In this document: positions 32,925-41,275 of the stretch, one piece after another
Position numbering within the stretch: position 1 is the stretch's first letter
How the letters are laid out: the number at the start of each line of letters is the position of its first letter
DNA from: Maricaulis sp042095695
GTDB taxonomy: Bacteria; Pseudomonadota; Alphaproteobacteria; Caulobacterales; Maricaulaceae
DNA: 64,000 bases
Direction of reading: 5' to 3'
Assembly: GCA_042095695.1 (NCBI GenBank)
Contig: JBELMP010000001.1
Location: 1-64,000 of the forward strand
Notes under the pieces: generated by a model
What the model was told of the DNA's origin: nothing
The model's input: the letters and a program-made list of their open reading frames with translations, nothing else
Database searches by the model: none
Made by a program: the position numbers and the translations under genes

Positions 32925-35363
32925 ATGAGTAAGCGTACCGACCAGGAGCCGGAGCAATCCGGTCAGCAAAAGCCGCGCTGGCGCATGCGGGCATGGGATG
33001 TACTGGCAGGCCTGGCACTGGCCGTTACCGGTCTTTTCCTGCTGCTCGCCCTGCTTAGCTATCACCCGCTGGACCCGAGCTGGAATGTCGCCTCGGATGG
33101 CGAGATTCATAACTGGCTCGGCGCCCACGGCGCTGGCCTCGCCGATATCGCCCTGCAAATGCTGGGCTGGGCCGCCGCCTTTCCAGCCCTGTGCTGGCTG
33201 ATCTGGGGGGCAATCCTGGTCTGGCGCATGCCGCACTACAAGCCGCCGGTTATCGCCGTGACACGGTGGATTTTCGCCATTATCGCCACGCTGGGCCTCG
33301 CCGTATCGGCCAGCCTGGCCCCAATTCCGGCGACCTGGCCCTTTCCAACAACGCTGGGCGGCACGATTGGCGATGCCCTGCTCGCACTGATTGCAAGCGG
33401 ACCTGCAGCGCTGGAGCTGCCGGCGGCCCGGTCGATTGCCGGACTGGTCGGCGCCATTCTCGCCATGGTCGGTATCATCTTTACCTTCGGTCTGCGCACG
33501 CGCGATGTCGGGTCCGCCGTTGATGTGGCCACACTCGCCTGGGCCACGGTGCGCGTGTGGATCGATGCCATCGCCGGTATTGGGATGTCGCTGGGACGGC
33601 TGTTCGGCGGCAGTCGAGACGCCGATGATGCACCAGAGCGCGAGGAGCCTGCCCTGCGCCGTGCCATGCGCGCTGCCGCTCCTCCCGCAACCATTGCAAC
33701 CGCGCGGGATGATGACGCATTTGCCCCCGAGCCGGATGAGGCCGTGGGCGAGGGCGAGGCTGAGGGCCTGGCGGTCAAGGTGTCCTCCAAGAAAAAGACC
33801 CGGGCCTCCGGCCGCGATGCCCGCGAAGCCCAGGGTGCGCTACCCTTTGCCAAGACCAAAGGGTTCAAGCTGCCGCGACTGGACCTGTTGGCAAAGCCGG
33901 CCATTCGCAGCGATGCGATCGATGAGGCCGGCCTGCGCCAGAATGCTGAATTGCTTCAGGGTGTGCTATCTGATTTCGGTGTGAAGGGCGAAATCGTCCA
34001 TGTCCGCCCTGGCCCGGTAGTGACCCTGTATGAGTTTGAACCCGCGCCGGGCGTGAAATCCTCCCGCGTGATCAACCTGGCCGATGATATCGCCCGCTCG
34101 ATGAGCACAATGGCGGCGCGGGTCGCGGTCGTGCCCGGCCGCAATGCGATCGGGATTGAACTCCCCAACGCCCAGCGCGAAACCGTCTTCCTGCGGGCGC
34201 TGCTCAATGCCAAAGTGTTCGAAGATACCAAGTCGGAGCTGCCACTCGCCCTCGGCGAAACCATTGGCGGTGAACCCTTTGTCGCCGATCTGGCGCGCAT
34301 GCCGCACTTGTTGATCGCGGGCACGACGGGATCGGGTAAATCCGTCGGCATCAATGCGATGGTCCTGTCACTGCTCTACCGGCTACCGCCAGAAGATTGC
34401 CGGATGATCATGATTGACCCGAAAATGCTGGAATTGTCGGTTTATGACGGCATTCCGCACCTGCTGACTCCTGTGGTCACAGACCCGAAAAAAGCGGTGG
34501 TCGCCCTGAAATGGGCGGTCCGGGAAATGGAAAGCCGCTATCTGCGCATGTCCAAGATCGGGGTGCGCAATATTTCCGGCTTCAATGAACGCGTGCTTGA
34601 GGCGCAGGAAACGGGCGAGCCGCTCTCGCGCACCGTGCAGACGGGCTATGACAAGGAAACCGGCGAGCCGATCTTCGAGACCGAATTCATAGAAGCCGAG
34701 AAAATGCCCTATATCGTCGTCGTCATCGACGAGATGGCCGACCTCATGCTGGTCGCGGGCAAGGAGATTGAAGCCGCTGTCCAGCGCCTCGCGCAAATGG
34801 CACGAGCGGCCGGCATTCACCTGGTTACGGCAACCCAGCGCCCCTCTGTCGATGTCATCACCGGGACCATCAAGGCGAATTTTCCGACCCGTATCTCCTA
34901 TTCGGTAACGTCTAAAATCGACAGTCGCACCATTCTCGGTGAACAGGGTGCGGAACAATTGCTGGGCATGGGCGACCTGCTCTACATGGCCTCCGGCGGC
35001 CGGCTGCGCCGCCTGCACGGCCCCTTCGTGTCAGACCGTGAGGTCGAGGATGTCGCCAGCTTCCTGAAAAAGCAGGGCGCACCGGATTATCTCGATGCCG
35101 TCACCGCCGGCGGCGATGAAGACGAGCAGGACGGCATTCCCGGCATGGATGGGGAAGGATCAGGCGATGCCCTGTTCGATCAGGCCGTGGCCCTGGTGGC
35201 ACGCGATCGCAAGGCATCTACCAGCTATATCCAGCGCCGGCTGTCGATCGGCTATAATCGGGCGGCAACCCTCATCGAGCGGATGGAGGAAGAGGGCATG
35301 ATCGGACCGGCCGACCATGCCGGCCGGCGTGAGATCTACCTGCCTGAACCCGGCGAAGATTGA
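32925..35363 (+). CDS. ftsK: DNA translocase FtsK
   Basis: An 812-residue septal DNA pump that clears the chromosome terminus and activates XerCD at dif. Four to five N-terminal transmembrane helices (about 20-195) anchor it at the division site, followed by a short acidic/Arg-rich linker, the motor with Walker A AGTTGSGKS (about 465) and Walker B VVVIDEMADLM, and a gamma winged-helix domain (about 745-808, SYIQRRLSIGYNRAATLIERME) that reads KOPS sequences. Length and order are complete; the linker is short compared with E. coli. Divergent from the UbiH-family gene. Confidence 0.97.
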   Translation: MSKRTDQEPEQSGQQKPRWRMRAWDVLAGLALAVTGLFLLLALLSYHPLDPSWNVASDGEIHNWLGAHGAGLADIALQMLGWAAAFPALCWLIWGAILVWRMPHYKPPVIAVTRWIFAIIATLGLAVSASLAPIPATWPFPTTLGGTIGDALLALIASGPAALELPAARSIAGLVGAILAMVGIIFTFGLRTRDVGSAVDVATLAWATVRVWIDAIAGIGMSLGRLFGGSRDADDAPEREEPALRRAMRAAAPPATIATARDDDAFAPEPDEAVGEGEAEGLAVKVSSKKKTRASGRDAREAQGALPFAKTKGFKLPRLDLLAKPAIRSDAIDEAGLRQNAELLQGVLSDFGVKGEIVHVRPGPVVTLYEFEPAPGVKSSRVINLADDIARSMSTMAARVAVVPGRNAIGIELPNAQRETVFLRALLNAKVFEDTKSELPLALGETIGGEPFVADLARMPHLLIAGTTGSGKSVGINAMVLSLLYRLPPEDCRMIMIDPKMLELSVYDGIPHLLTPVVTDPKKAVVALKWAVREMESRYLRMSKIGVRNISGFNERVLEAQETGEPLSRTVQTGYDKETGEPIFETEFIEAEKMPYIVVVIDEMADLMLVAGKEIEAAVQRLAQMARAAGIHLVTATQRPSVDVITGTIKANFPTRISYSVTSKIDSRTILGEQGAEQLLGMGDLLYMASGGRLRRLHGPFVSDREVEDVASFLKKQGAPDYLDAVTAGGDEDEQDGIPGMDGEGSGDALFDQAVALVARDRKASTSYIQRRLSIGYNRAATLIERMEEEGMIGPADHAGRREIYLPEPGED

Positions 35364-35449
35364 CCGGAATTTAGGTGACTTGCCGGGCTGGATTGGTCGA
35401 AGCTTGATCCAGACCGCGTGCACGCACCATCAGGATCAGGGAGTATTCA

Positions 35450-36286
35450 ATGCTGACCCTTGCTGTTTCCACCCTCGCTCTCATGGCGGCCGAAGCCTGC
35501 GGCCCCAGCGCCCCGACGCTTGTTGAAAGCTGGCAGATTACCGGGCTGCAGAATCCCGAAAGCATTATTGCCGTCGGCGATGGCAGTTATTTTGTCTCCA
35601 ACGTGTCTGGCGGTGCCGCTGATCGCAATGGCGAAGGCTTCATTTCGCGTCTTTGGATGAGTGGCGGCATCAATGCCTATCGCTGGGCGTCCCGTCTTGA
35701 TGCGCCCAAAGGGCTGGCCATTGCCAACGGCCATCTCTTTGTCACCGATATTGATGCGCTGGTCGAGTTTGACATTGAAACCGGTCGCCGGATCGCACGC
35801 CACCCGGTTGAGGGCGCGCAATTCCTCAATGATGCCGCAAGCCTGCCCGATGGCCGGATTCTCGTTTCCGACAGCCAGACCAGGCGGATCCATGTCCTTG
35901 ATCAGGGCAATGTCTCGGTGTGGATGGAATCGGACCGGTTTGGCGGGCTCAATGGCCTTCTGGTCGAAACGGATCGCCTCCTCGTCACCACGATGAGTGA
36001 GGGTCTGGTCCTGGCCATTGACTGGGAAAGCCAGGCGATCACGGAATTGGCGTCGGGCCTGGTCAATGCTGACGGAATTGATCGCTGGTGTGAGGGCTAT
36101 CTGATCAGCCAATGGCCCGGACAAATCGCGTATCTCACGGCATCGGGCCATGTCCATCACCTGCTCGATACGCGCGAAGACGGAATTGCGATGAATGATT
36201 TCATCGTTGACGGCAATCGGCTTATGATCCCGAACTGGACACCCGGCTCGGTTCGGACCTATCAGCTGGCGCCTGCGCTCTATTAA
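35450..36286 (+). CDS. Exported beta-propeller protein (SMP-30/gluconolactonase-like)
   Basis: A 278-residue protein with a short N-terminal signal (MLTLAVSTLALMAAEA) and repeated blade-like segments typical of six-bladed propellers (GLAIANGHLFVTDIDALVEF, LPDGRILVSDSQTRRIHVLD, GLLVETDRLLVTTMSEGLVL). The SMP-30/NHL-type fold binds metals and often hydrolyses lactones, but no catalytic set can be named with confidence. It sits between ftsK and lolA on the same strand with gaps of about 85 bases. Confidence 0.75.
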   Translation: MLTLAVSTLALMAAEACGPSAPTLVESWQITGLQNPESIIAVGDGSYFVSNVSGGAADRNGEGFISRLWMSGGINAYRWASRLDAPKGLAIANGHLFVTDIDALVEFDIETGRRIARHPVEGAQFLNDAASLPDGRILVSDSQTRRIHVLDQGNVSVWMESDRFGGLNGLLVETDRLLVTTMSEGLVLAIDWESQAITELASGLVNADGIDRWCEGYLISQWPGQIAYLTASGHVHHLLDTREDGIAMNDFIVDGNRLMIPNWTPGSVRTYQLAPALY

Positions 36287-36373
36287 TCCACCAGCGGACA
36301 CCGTGTCTGCGGATGATCCTTCGATGAATAAGCGGGCCTTGCTCGCGCCCAAATCCCGGTACAGCCTGCACCC

Positions 36374-37126
36374 ATGTTTACGACCCTGATTGCCACACTC
36401 CTGATCCAGATTGCCGAACCACACCCGGCGACGCTCAATGATCCTGCCCGGCCGGGCCTGAACAAATCGGCCGCCGCGACACCCGTCATTCTGGCCGCCA
36501 CAGCCCTGCCATCGGCCGGAGCGCAGGAAACAACTCGGTCGGCTGACGCTATGCCGGGCGAAGCAAGCGACTTCGATCCTGACGCGGCGCTTGCCGGTAT
36601 CAATGCCAATCTCAATGCGATTGATACGCTGCGCGCGCGCTTTATTCAGATCAATCCGACCGGGCGCTCCATTGCCGGCCTGCTTTCCCTGGCTCGCCCG
36701 GGGCGTCTGCGCTTCGAGTATGACGACCCAAGCCCGATCACGGTGATTTCAGACGGGACAACGGTCGCACTGGAAGACAGCGCACTGGAAACCGTGGATC
36801 GCGCACCGATCCGTTCAACCCCGCTCTGGTGGCTGCTGAAAGACGAAATCGATATCGCCAGCGATGGCGAGATTGTCGAAATCCTCGAGGAATACGGGCT
36901 GATCTATATCACCCTTCGCGATCCCAATGCGGATGTTGACGGTCAGATCCAATTTGTCTTCGACAGTGCGGATTACAGCCTGCGCGAATGGTTCGTGACC
37001 GATGCGCTTGGCGATATGACTCGGATTATATTGGAAGATCAAGAGGTTGGCGTTGAGCTCAGCCCCCGTCTCTTCATCATACCCGAGCCCGAATCAGACC
37101 GGAATTCCCGCCGCGGCCGGCGTTAA
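36374..37126 (+). CDS. lolA: Outer-membrane lipoprotein carrier protein LolA
   Basis: A 250-residue periplasmic chaperone that takes lipoproteins from LolCDE to the outer membrane. After the signal region comes an unusually long Ala/Pro/Thr-rich stretch (about 20-75), then the LolA domain: LNAIDTLRARFIQINPTG, GLLSLARPGRLRFEYDDPSP and a late IQFVFDSADYSLREWFVTDA. The conserved Arg of the hydrophobic cavity is plausible at RLRFEY. The extended N-terminus is longer than in E. coli LolA. A terminator follows directly. Confidence 0.92.
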   Translation: MFTTLIATLLIQIAEPHPATLNDPARPGLNKSAAATPVILAATALPSAGAQETTRSADAMPGEASDFDPDAALAGINANLNAIDTLRARFIQINPTGRSIAGLLSLARPGRLRFEYDDPSPITVISDGTTVALEDSALETVDRAPIRSTPLWWLLKDEIDIASDGEIVEILEEYGLIYITLRDPNADVDGQIQFVFDSADYSLREWFVTDALGDMTRIILEDQEVGVELSPRLFIIPEPESDRNSRRGRR

Positions 37127-37127
37127 A

Positions 37128-37169
37128 GCCTGTATTAATTTTGCCACAGGCAATTCTTTCTTTTTTTTT
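37128..37169 (+). terminator. Intrinsic terminator of lolA
   Basis: Six-bp stem GCCTGT/ACAGGC (37128-37133, 37146-37151) with a 12-base loop, followed by AATTCTTTCTTTTTTTTTA. The stem is short but the T-run is the longest in the window. Confidence 0.7.
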
Positions 37170-37223
37170 ATTTGCAGAATTCTTAAAGCTGTGGCCCTAT
37201 TGTGACGCTGACTGAAGGGCGAC

Positions 37224-37328
37224 ATGGATCGGCGTCGTCCCCCCGCTTGCGGATCCCGACCCTCTCAGTCGCGCCGGTTTGATCCCCCACGGCGCTGCGC
37301 TGCGAAACGAAATTGGCGTATGGCATAG
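37224..37328 (+). CDS. Possible 34-residue Arg-rich ORF or small RNA transcript
   Basis: Between two terminators (37128-37169 and 37327-37370) lies an isolated stretch with an ATG at 37224 preceded by GAAGGGCG. It encodes 34 residues rich in Arg and Pro (starts MDRRRPPACGSRPSQSRRFD) and its stop falls at the first base of the downstream terminator stem. The neat fit of ribosome site, frame and terminator suggests a small transcript. Whether the peptide is made, or the RNA itself acts, cannot be told. The AT-rich bases 37160-37200 could hold its promoter. Confidence 0.3.
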   Translation: MDRRRPPACGSRPSQSRRFDPPRRCAAKRNWRMA

Positions 37329-37370
37329 CGCCCGGTCTCCTCCCCCCCTCGAGACCGGGCGCTTTTTATT
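37327..37370 (+). terminator. Strong intrinsic terminator
   Basis: A 13-bp perfect stem AGCGCCCGGTCTC (37327-37339) with GAGACCGGGCGCT (37351-37363), an 11-base C-rich loop, followed by TTTTATT. It ends the short transcript of 37.2 kb, since lolA already has its own terminator. Confidence 0.9.
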
Positions 37371-37404
37371 ATCCGCCGGTTATTATCCGCCGGTTATTAC
37401 CCGC
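37366..37404. repeat. 14-bp tandem repeat, 2.8 copies
   Basis: Unit TTATTATCCGCCGG at 37366-37379 and 37380-37393, exact, then TTATTACCCGC at 37394-37404 with one change. It begins inside the T-tract of the terminator and lies upstream of the 202-residue hypothetical gene. Simple slippage is enough to explain it; an operator role is possible. Confidence 0.85.
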
Positions 37405-37487
37405 TAGCGTTTGGACGGCAGGTGCGGATCCACCCGACCTGCATAAAAGAGGCTGGGAAAGCGGATCGAGCCTCGCTAGAAGAAGGC

Positions 37488-38096
37488 ATGCAATTCGAAA
37501 CTGATGATCAGGATCCCGACTTCACGCGCCTGCTGGACGAGATTCCGCTGCTATACCGGGTCCGGGCCTTTGCCGACAGCTTGAATGCCATTACCTGGTT
37601 CTCCCGTCTGGGAGAGCCGCTGGACGCGCGCGAGCATCATCTGGCCCGCCTCTATCTGGATGGTCTGGGCTTTCCCGAGGCCGAGCCGGCACTTCTGGGC
37701 AATTGGGATGATGCGGCAGCGGCGGCCGAGACGCTTGATCGTGACCCTTTGGGCTGGGAGGCGGAGGAAATGCTTCGCACAGGCCTGGTTTCCCAGGCGC
37801 TGGAACGGCTTGATGAGCAGGCGGTCTCCACGGCCCTTGCCCTGGTCGCGCAAAAGACCGGTGATACCGCCCGCGATGCCGTAGAAGATGCCGCCGCCCT
37901 GTCGGATGTCGAGGATCTCGACCTTGTTCATGCCGCTGCCGGCGCACTGGCTCAGGCGGCCAATGGCGCGGCCCTGGTGGTCATGGCCGAGGCGGAAAAT
38001 GATGATGACCCGCATCCTTTCCTGGCCCGCTGGCGCCTATTTGCCCGAGGTCGCTGGCCCGTCGGACTGGCCGGTGCCAGCTATAATATCCTGTGA
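37488..38096 (+). CDS. Conserved hypothetical protein upstream of xthA
   Basis: A 202-residue acidic, Ala-rich, helical protein without membrane segment (EIPLLYRVRAFADSLNAITWF, then EHHLARLYLDGLGFPEAEPA). I do not recognise a domain of known function. The ATG at 37488 follows AGAAGAAGG. It is on the same strand as the exonuclease gene but separated by 242 bases, in which I see nothing firm. Confidence 0.8.
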   Translation: MQFETDDQDPDFTRLLDEIPLLYRVRAFADSLNAITWFSRLGEPLDAREHHLARLYLDGLGFPEAEPALLGNWDDAAAAAETLDRDPLGWEAEEMLRTGLVSQALERLDEQAVSTALALVAQKTGDTARDAVEDAAALSDVEDLDLVHAAAGALAQAANGAALVVMAEAENDDDPHPFLARWRLFARGRWPVGLAGASYNIL

Positions 38097-38338
38097 CACT
38101 GTTACACCAGACGCGGCTCAAAGTCTGCTGTATCAAATCCGAGTTCGAGGCGCGGCTCGCAGTCGCGCCCGGTGATGCTCGCGGGCGGCTTGAATGCTGA
38201 CAATATAGCCCAGGCTGTCAGGAGGGTTCGGCCCTTCGGCGTCGATCTCTGCTCTGCCCTGCGACAGAATGATGTTTTAGACCGCGAACGCCTGCATGAT
38301 TTCGCAACTGCCCTGCAGCGTGCTGACAAGGAATTGAA

Positions 38339-39148
38339 ATGACCGGATTTTCTATTGCGACCTGGAATATCAACTCGGTACGCCTGCGGGCGCCACTCGT
38401 TGCCGACTGGGTCAAGCTGGCCGACCCGGACGTGCTCTGCCTGCAGGAAATCAAATGCCAGAATCACGAATTTCCGGAAGACGCCTTTCGAGAGATGGGC
38501 TTCCGCCATTTCCATGTGCGCGGACAAAAAGGCATGCATGGCGTTGCGATCGCATCCAAACTGCCCCTTGAAGACATTGGCGATGAGGCATTGTGTCCGA
38601 AATCGGAAGCCCGGCATCAGCGGGTGCTGGTGGAGGGGGTTGAGCTCCATAATTTCTATATTCCGGCGGGCGGGGACGAGCCCGATCCGGAGACCAATCC
38701 ACGCTTCCGTCACAAGCTCGATTTCCTGGCCGGTCTGGAGACCTATTTCGCCAAGCGTTACGCGGAGAAGACCCCGCTTATCCTGGTGGGCGACTTCAAT
38801 ATCGCCCCCTATGAGCATGATGTCTGGTCACATAAACAACTCTTGAAAGTCGTCAGTCATACGCCGGTCGAAGTCGAGGCCCTCGAGCGAATCCGCCAGG
38901 CCGGCGCCTTTGCCGATATCGCCCGCGAACTCATCCCGATGGATGAGAAAGTCTATACCTGGTGGAGTTACCGGGCCCGGGACTGGCGCAAAGCCAATCG
39001 CGGTCGCCGGCTGGACCATATCTGGACCTCGCCGGATCTGCGCGATCGTGCGATTGCCGCCGGCCGGGCCGGTTTCAAGGTCTGGGAGGATTTGCGGGGC
39101 TATGAAAAACCCTCTGATCACGCCCCAGTCACGCTGCAGATCGGCTAA
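38339..39148 (+). CDS. xthA: Exodeoxyribonuclease III (AP endonuclease)
   Basis: A 269-residue endonuclease/exonuclease/phosphatase-fold enzyme for base excision repair: incises at abasic sites and trims 3' ends. Metal and catalytic motifs are in order: ATWNINSVRLR (about 7-17), CLQEIKCQ with the metal Glu (about 33-40), LVGDFNIAP (about 150) and the C-terminal SDHAPVTL with the catalytic Asp-His. Convergent with cenR, with 12 bases between stops. Confidence 0.95.
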   Translation: MTGFSIATWNINSVRLRAPLVADWVKLADPDVLCLQEIKCQNHEFPEDAFREMGFRHFHVRGQKGMHGVAIASKLPLEDIGDEALCPKSEARHQRVLVEGVELHNFYIPAGGDEPDPETNPRFRHKLDFLAGLETYFAKRYAEKTPLILVGDFNIAPYEHDVWSHKQLLKVVSHTPVEVEALERIRQAGAFADIARELIPMDEKVYTWWSYRARDWRKANRGRRLDHIWTSPDLRDRAIAAGRAGFKVWEDLRGYEKPSDHAPVTLQIG

Positions 39149-39160
39149 AGGCCGTATCGC

Positions 39161-39847
39161 CTAGTTATGCAGGCGATAGCCACCGCTTTCGGTGACCAGA
39201 AGACGTGCATGTGCTGTATCAGGCTCAATCTTCTGGCGCAGCCGGTAGATGTGGGTCTCAAGCGTATGCGTGGTCACCGCAGGATTATAGCCCCAGACCT
39301 CGTGCAATAGCTCATCACGCGGGACCGGCTTGCCGCCCGCGCGATAGAGATATTTGAGAATATTGGTTTCTTTTTCCGTCAGGCGGATCTTCTTGTCGTC
39401 CTCGGTCACCAGGAGTTTCATCGCCGGGCGAAACTCATACGGACCGATCTGGAAGACCGCATCCTCGCTTTGCTCATGGCTCCGCAAATGGGCGCGGACA
39501 CGCGCCAGCAGGACCGAGAATTTGAAGGGCTTGGTGACATAATCATTTGCCCCGGATTCCAGACCCAGGATCTGGTCAGCATCCGTATCCTGCCCGGTCA
39601 GCATAATGATCGGCGCGGTGATGCCATTCTTGCGCATCAGACGGCAGGCATCCCGGCCATCCATGTCCGGCAATTCCACGTCCAGCAGGACCAGATCGGC
39701 GCGCTCGTCCTTGGCGCGGGCCAGACCGTCACCGGCCGTCGCGGCGTCCAGCGTGCGAAATTCTTCGTGAAGGGTGAATTGTTCCGCGAGAGCCTCGCGT
39801 AGATCCTCGTCATCATCGACGAGAAGAATGGTCTTTTGTGCGCTCAT
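39161..39847 (-). CDS. cenR: OmpR-family response regulator, CenR-like
   Basis: A 228-residue regulator: receiver domain (1-120) with acidic pocket VDDDED, phospho-Asp in LLDVELPD (about 56) and the TKPF Lys, then a winged helix OmpR domain (about 130-225, TEKETNILKYLYRAGGKPV, HTLETHIYRLRQKIE). It closely resembles CenR, which in Caulobacter is essential for envelope integrity and is paired with the CenK kinase encoded elsewhere. No kinase is adjacent here either. The ATG at 39847 gives the typical MSAQKTILLVDDDEDL start. Divergent from the L,D-transpeptidase gene. Confidence 0.85.
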   Translation of the reverse strand: MSAQKTILLVDDDEDLREALAEQFTLHEEFRTLDAATAGDGLARAKDERADLVLLDVELPDMDGRDACRLMRKNGITAPIIMLTGQDTDADQILGLESGANDYVTKPFKFSVLLARVRAHLRSHEQSEDAVFQIGPYEFRPAMKLLVTEDDKKIRLTEKETNILKYLYRAGGKPVPRDELLHEVWGYNPAVTTHTLETHIYRLRQKIEPDTAHARLLVTESGGYRLHN

Positions 39848-40012
39848 ACCTGTGACTATGCCTATTTCATCCAGCAAGGCAAATTCTGCCTACCGGCGAT
39901 TTTTACCGGGCAGATCCTACCTATACCTGTCGATTCTCCAGCAATGCAAGCATCTGATTCCCGGCCTGTTTCTTGCTTAATTTACCGCAACGCCCGCGCT
40001 GGCGGCACTTCC

Positions 40013-40076
40013 GTGGTGGGGGAGGCGATAGGGACGCGTGCAGACCTCCGCTGCATGACAGTCCCTCGCCGACCAC
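40013..40076 (+). promoter_or_regulatory. Foldable leader upstream of the L,D-transpeptidase gene
   Basis: Nested inverted repeats pair in order GTGGT/ACCAC (40013-40017 with 40072-40076), GGCGA/TCGCC, GGGAC/GTCCC (40031-40035 with 40061-40065) and TGCAG/CTGCA (40039-40043 with 40051-40055), closing a loop ACCTCCG. The loop contains CCTCC, the anti-Shine-Dalgarno-like sequence. The structure ends 25 bases before the ATG. It matches no riboswitch class I can name. Confidence 0.4.
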
Positions 40077-40100
40077 CGCATTTCCGGCTAGATAGACGCG

Positions 40101-40601
40101 ATGGACTGGCAAGTTTCAAATGACGGTGTGTTCACGCTCGCCGACAAAGATGTGAAGGCGGCGCTTGGCCGCACCGGCGTGATTCCTGCAGAGGCGAAGC
40201 AGGAGGGCGATGGGGCAACGCCGCTGGGCGCCTATCTCCTGCGCCGGGTCCTGTATCGAGCCGACCGGATTGCCCCGCCGGAGACTATACTTCCGCTGCG
40301 CGCCCTGGAGGCCGATGATGGCTGGTGTGATGCGCCGGAGGATGCGGCCTATAACCTGCCTGTGCGGCGGCCCTATAGCGCCTCTCATGAAGTCCTGATC
40401 CGCGATGACGAGCTTTACGACATCATTGTTATTCTTGGGCATAATGATGATCCGCCGCAGCCGGGTCGGGGCTCAGCCATCTTCCTGCACTGCAAGCGCG
40501 GAGATTATGAACCGACGGAAGGCTGTGTGGCTCTGGCGCAGGCCGATCTTCGCGAATTCTTGAGCCGGGCTCAGCCGGGCGATCGGCTCGTGATCGGCTA
40601 G
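40101..40601 (+). CDS. L,D-transpeptidase family protein (YkuD domain)
   Basis: A 166-residue YkuD-domain protein. The catalytic segment is intact: IFLHCKRGDYEPTEGCVAL with His near 133 and the nucleophile Cys near 141. L,D-transpeptidases cross-link peptidoglycan stem peptides 3-3 or attach proteins to them. No signal peptide is visible at this start (MDWQVSNDGVFTLADKD), so export, if any, is unexplained; cytoplasmic or muropeptide-modifying roles cannot be excluded. Its stop overlaps that of the convergent YggS-type gene. Confidence 0.87.
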   Translation: MDWQVSNDGVFTLADKDVKAALGRTGVIPAEAKQEGDGATPLGAYLLRRVLYRADRIAPPETILPLRALEADDGWCDAPEDAAYNLPVRRPYSASHEVLIRDDELYDIIVILGHNDDPPQPGRGSAIFLHCKRGDYEPTEGCVALAQADLREFLSRAQPGDRLVIG

Positions 40602-41275
40602 CTGTCCCGCGCCCCGAACAGCGCACTGCCAACCCGGACAGAGCTGGCGCCCAGGCCGATTGCGGTTTCAAAATCACCACTCATCCCCATGGAGAGTTTG
40701 GCGACGGCATTCTCCTGCGCGAGCTTGGCAAGCAGGGCAAAATGCAAGCCGGCGGGCTCTTCAACCGGCGGAATACACATCAGTCCCTCAATCTCCAGCG
40801 CGCAGGTGTTTCGGCATATCTCCAGGAATCCGGGCAGGTCTTTCGGCAGGACACCGGATTTTTGCGGCTCCTCACCGGTATTCACCTGGACATAGAGCCG
40901 CGGCGAACGGGCGTGCCGGTCCATTTCAGCGCGGAGGGCCCTTGCCAGTTTTTCGCGATCAAGGGTCTCGATTACATCAAACAGCGCGACGGCATCGGCC
41001 ACCTTGTTGGACTGCAGCGGGCCGATAAGACGCAATTCCAGGTCCGGATAAGCCGCGCGGCGCTTGGTCCAATGCTGTTGGGCTTCCTGCACGCGGTTCT
41101 CGCCAAATATTCGCTGGCCTGCGGCCAGCATGGCGTCAATTCGCGCCTCGGGCTGACGCTTGGACACGGCCACCAGATCAATCATATCAGCGCTGCGTCC
41201 CGCCCCTTGAGCGGCGTGGTCGATACGGGTCAGTATTTCCCCTCGGCGGGAGTGAATTTCGGAGGTCTCAGTCAT
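40598..41275 (-). CDS. YggS/PipY/PROSC-family PLP homeostasis protein
   Basis: A 225-residue PLP-binding TIM-barrel protein that buffers pyridoxal phosphate and affects amino-acid pools rather than catalysing a reaction. The PLP Lys is in LVAVSKRQPEARI (about 36), followed by FGENRVQEAQQHW, YVQVNTGEEPQKSG and a late SMGMSGDFETAI phosphate loop. The usual MTETSEI-type start is at 41275, and its ATG shares bases with the ATG of the divergent thiE-like gene. Confidence 0.93.
   Translation of the reverse strand: MTETSEIHSRRGEILTRIDHAAQGAGRSADMIDLVAVSKRQPEARIDAMLAAGQRIFGENRVQEAQQHWTKRRAAYPDLELRLIGPLQSNKVADAVALFDVIETLDREKLARALRAEMDRHARSPRLYVQVNTGEEPQKSGVLPKDLPGFLEICRNTCALEIEGLMCIPPVEEPAGLHFALLAKLAQENAVAKLSMGMSGDFETAIGLGASSVRVGSALFGARDS

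Noticed and set aside
35447..36424. 325-codon minus-strand frame over the beta-propeller gene
   Set aside because: Antisense; the plus-strand protein has a signal peptide and repeated blades.
37366..37404. Short tandem repeats considered as a CRISPR remnant
   Set aside because: Units are adjacent without spacers and only 14 bases long.
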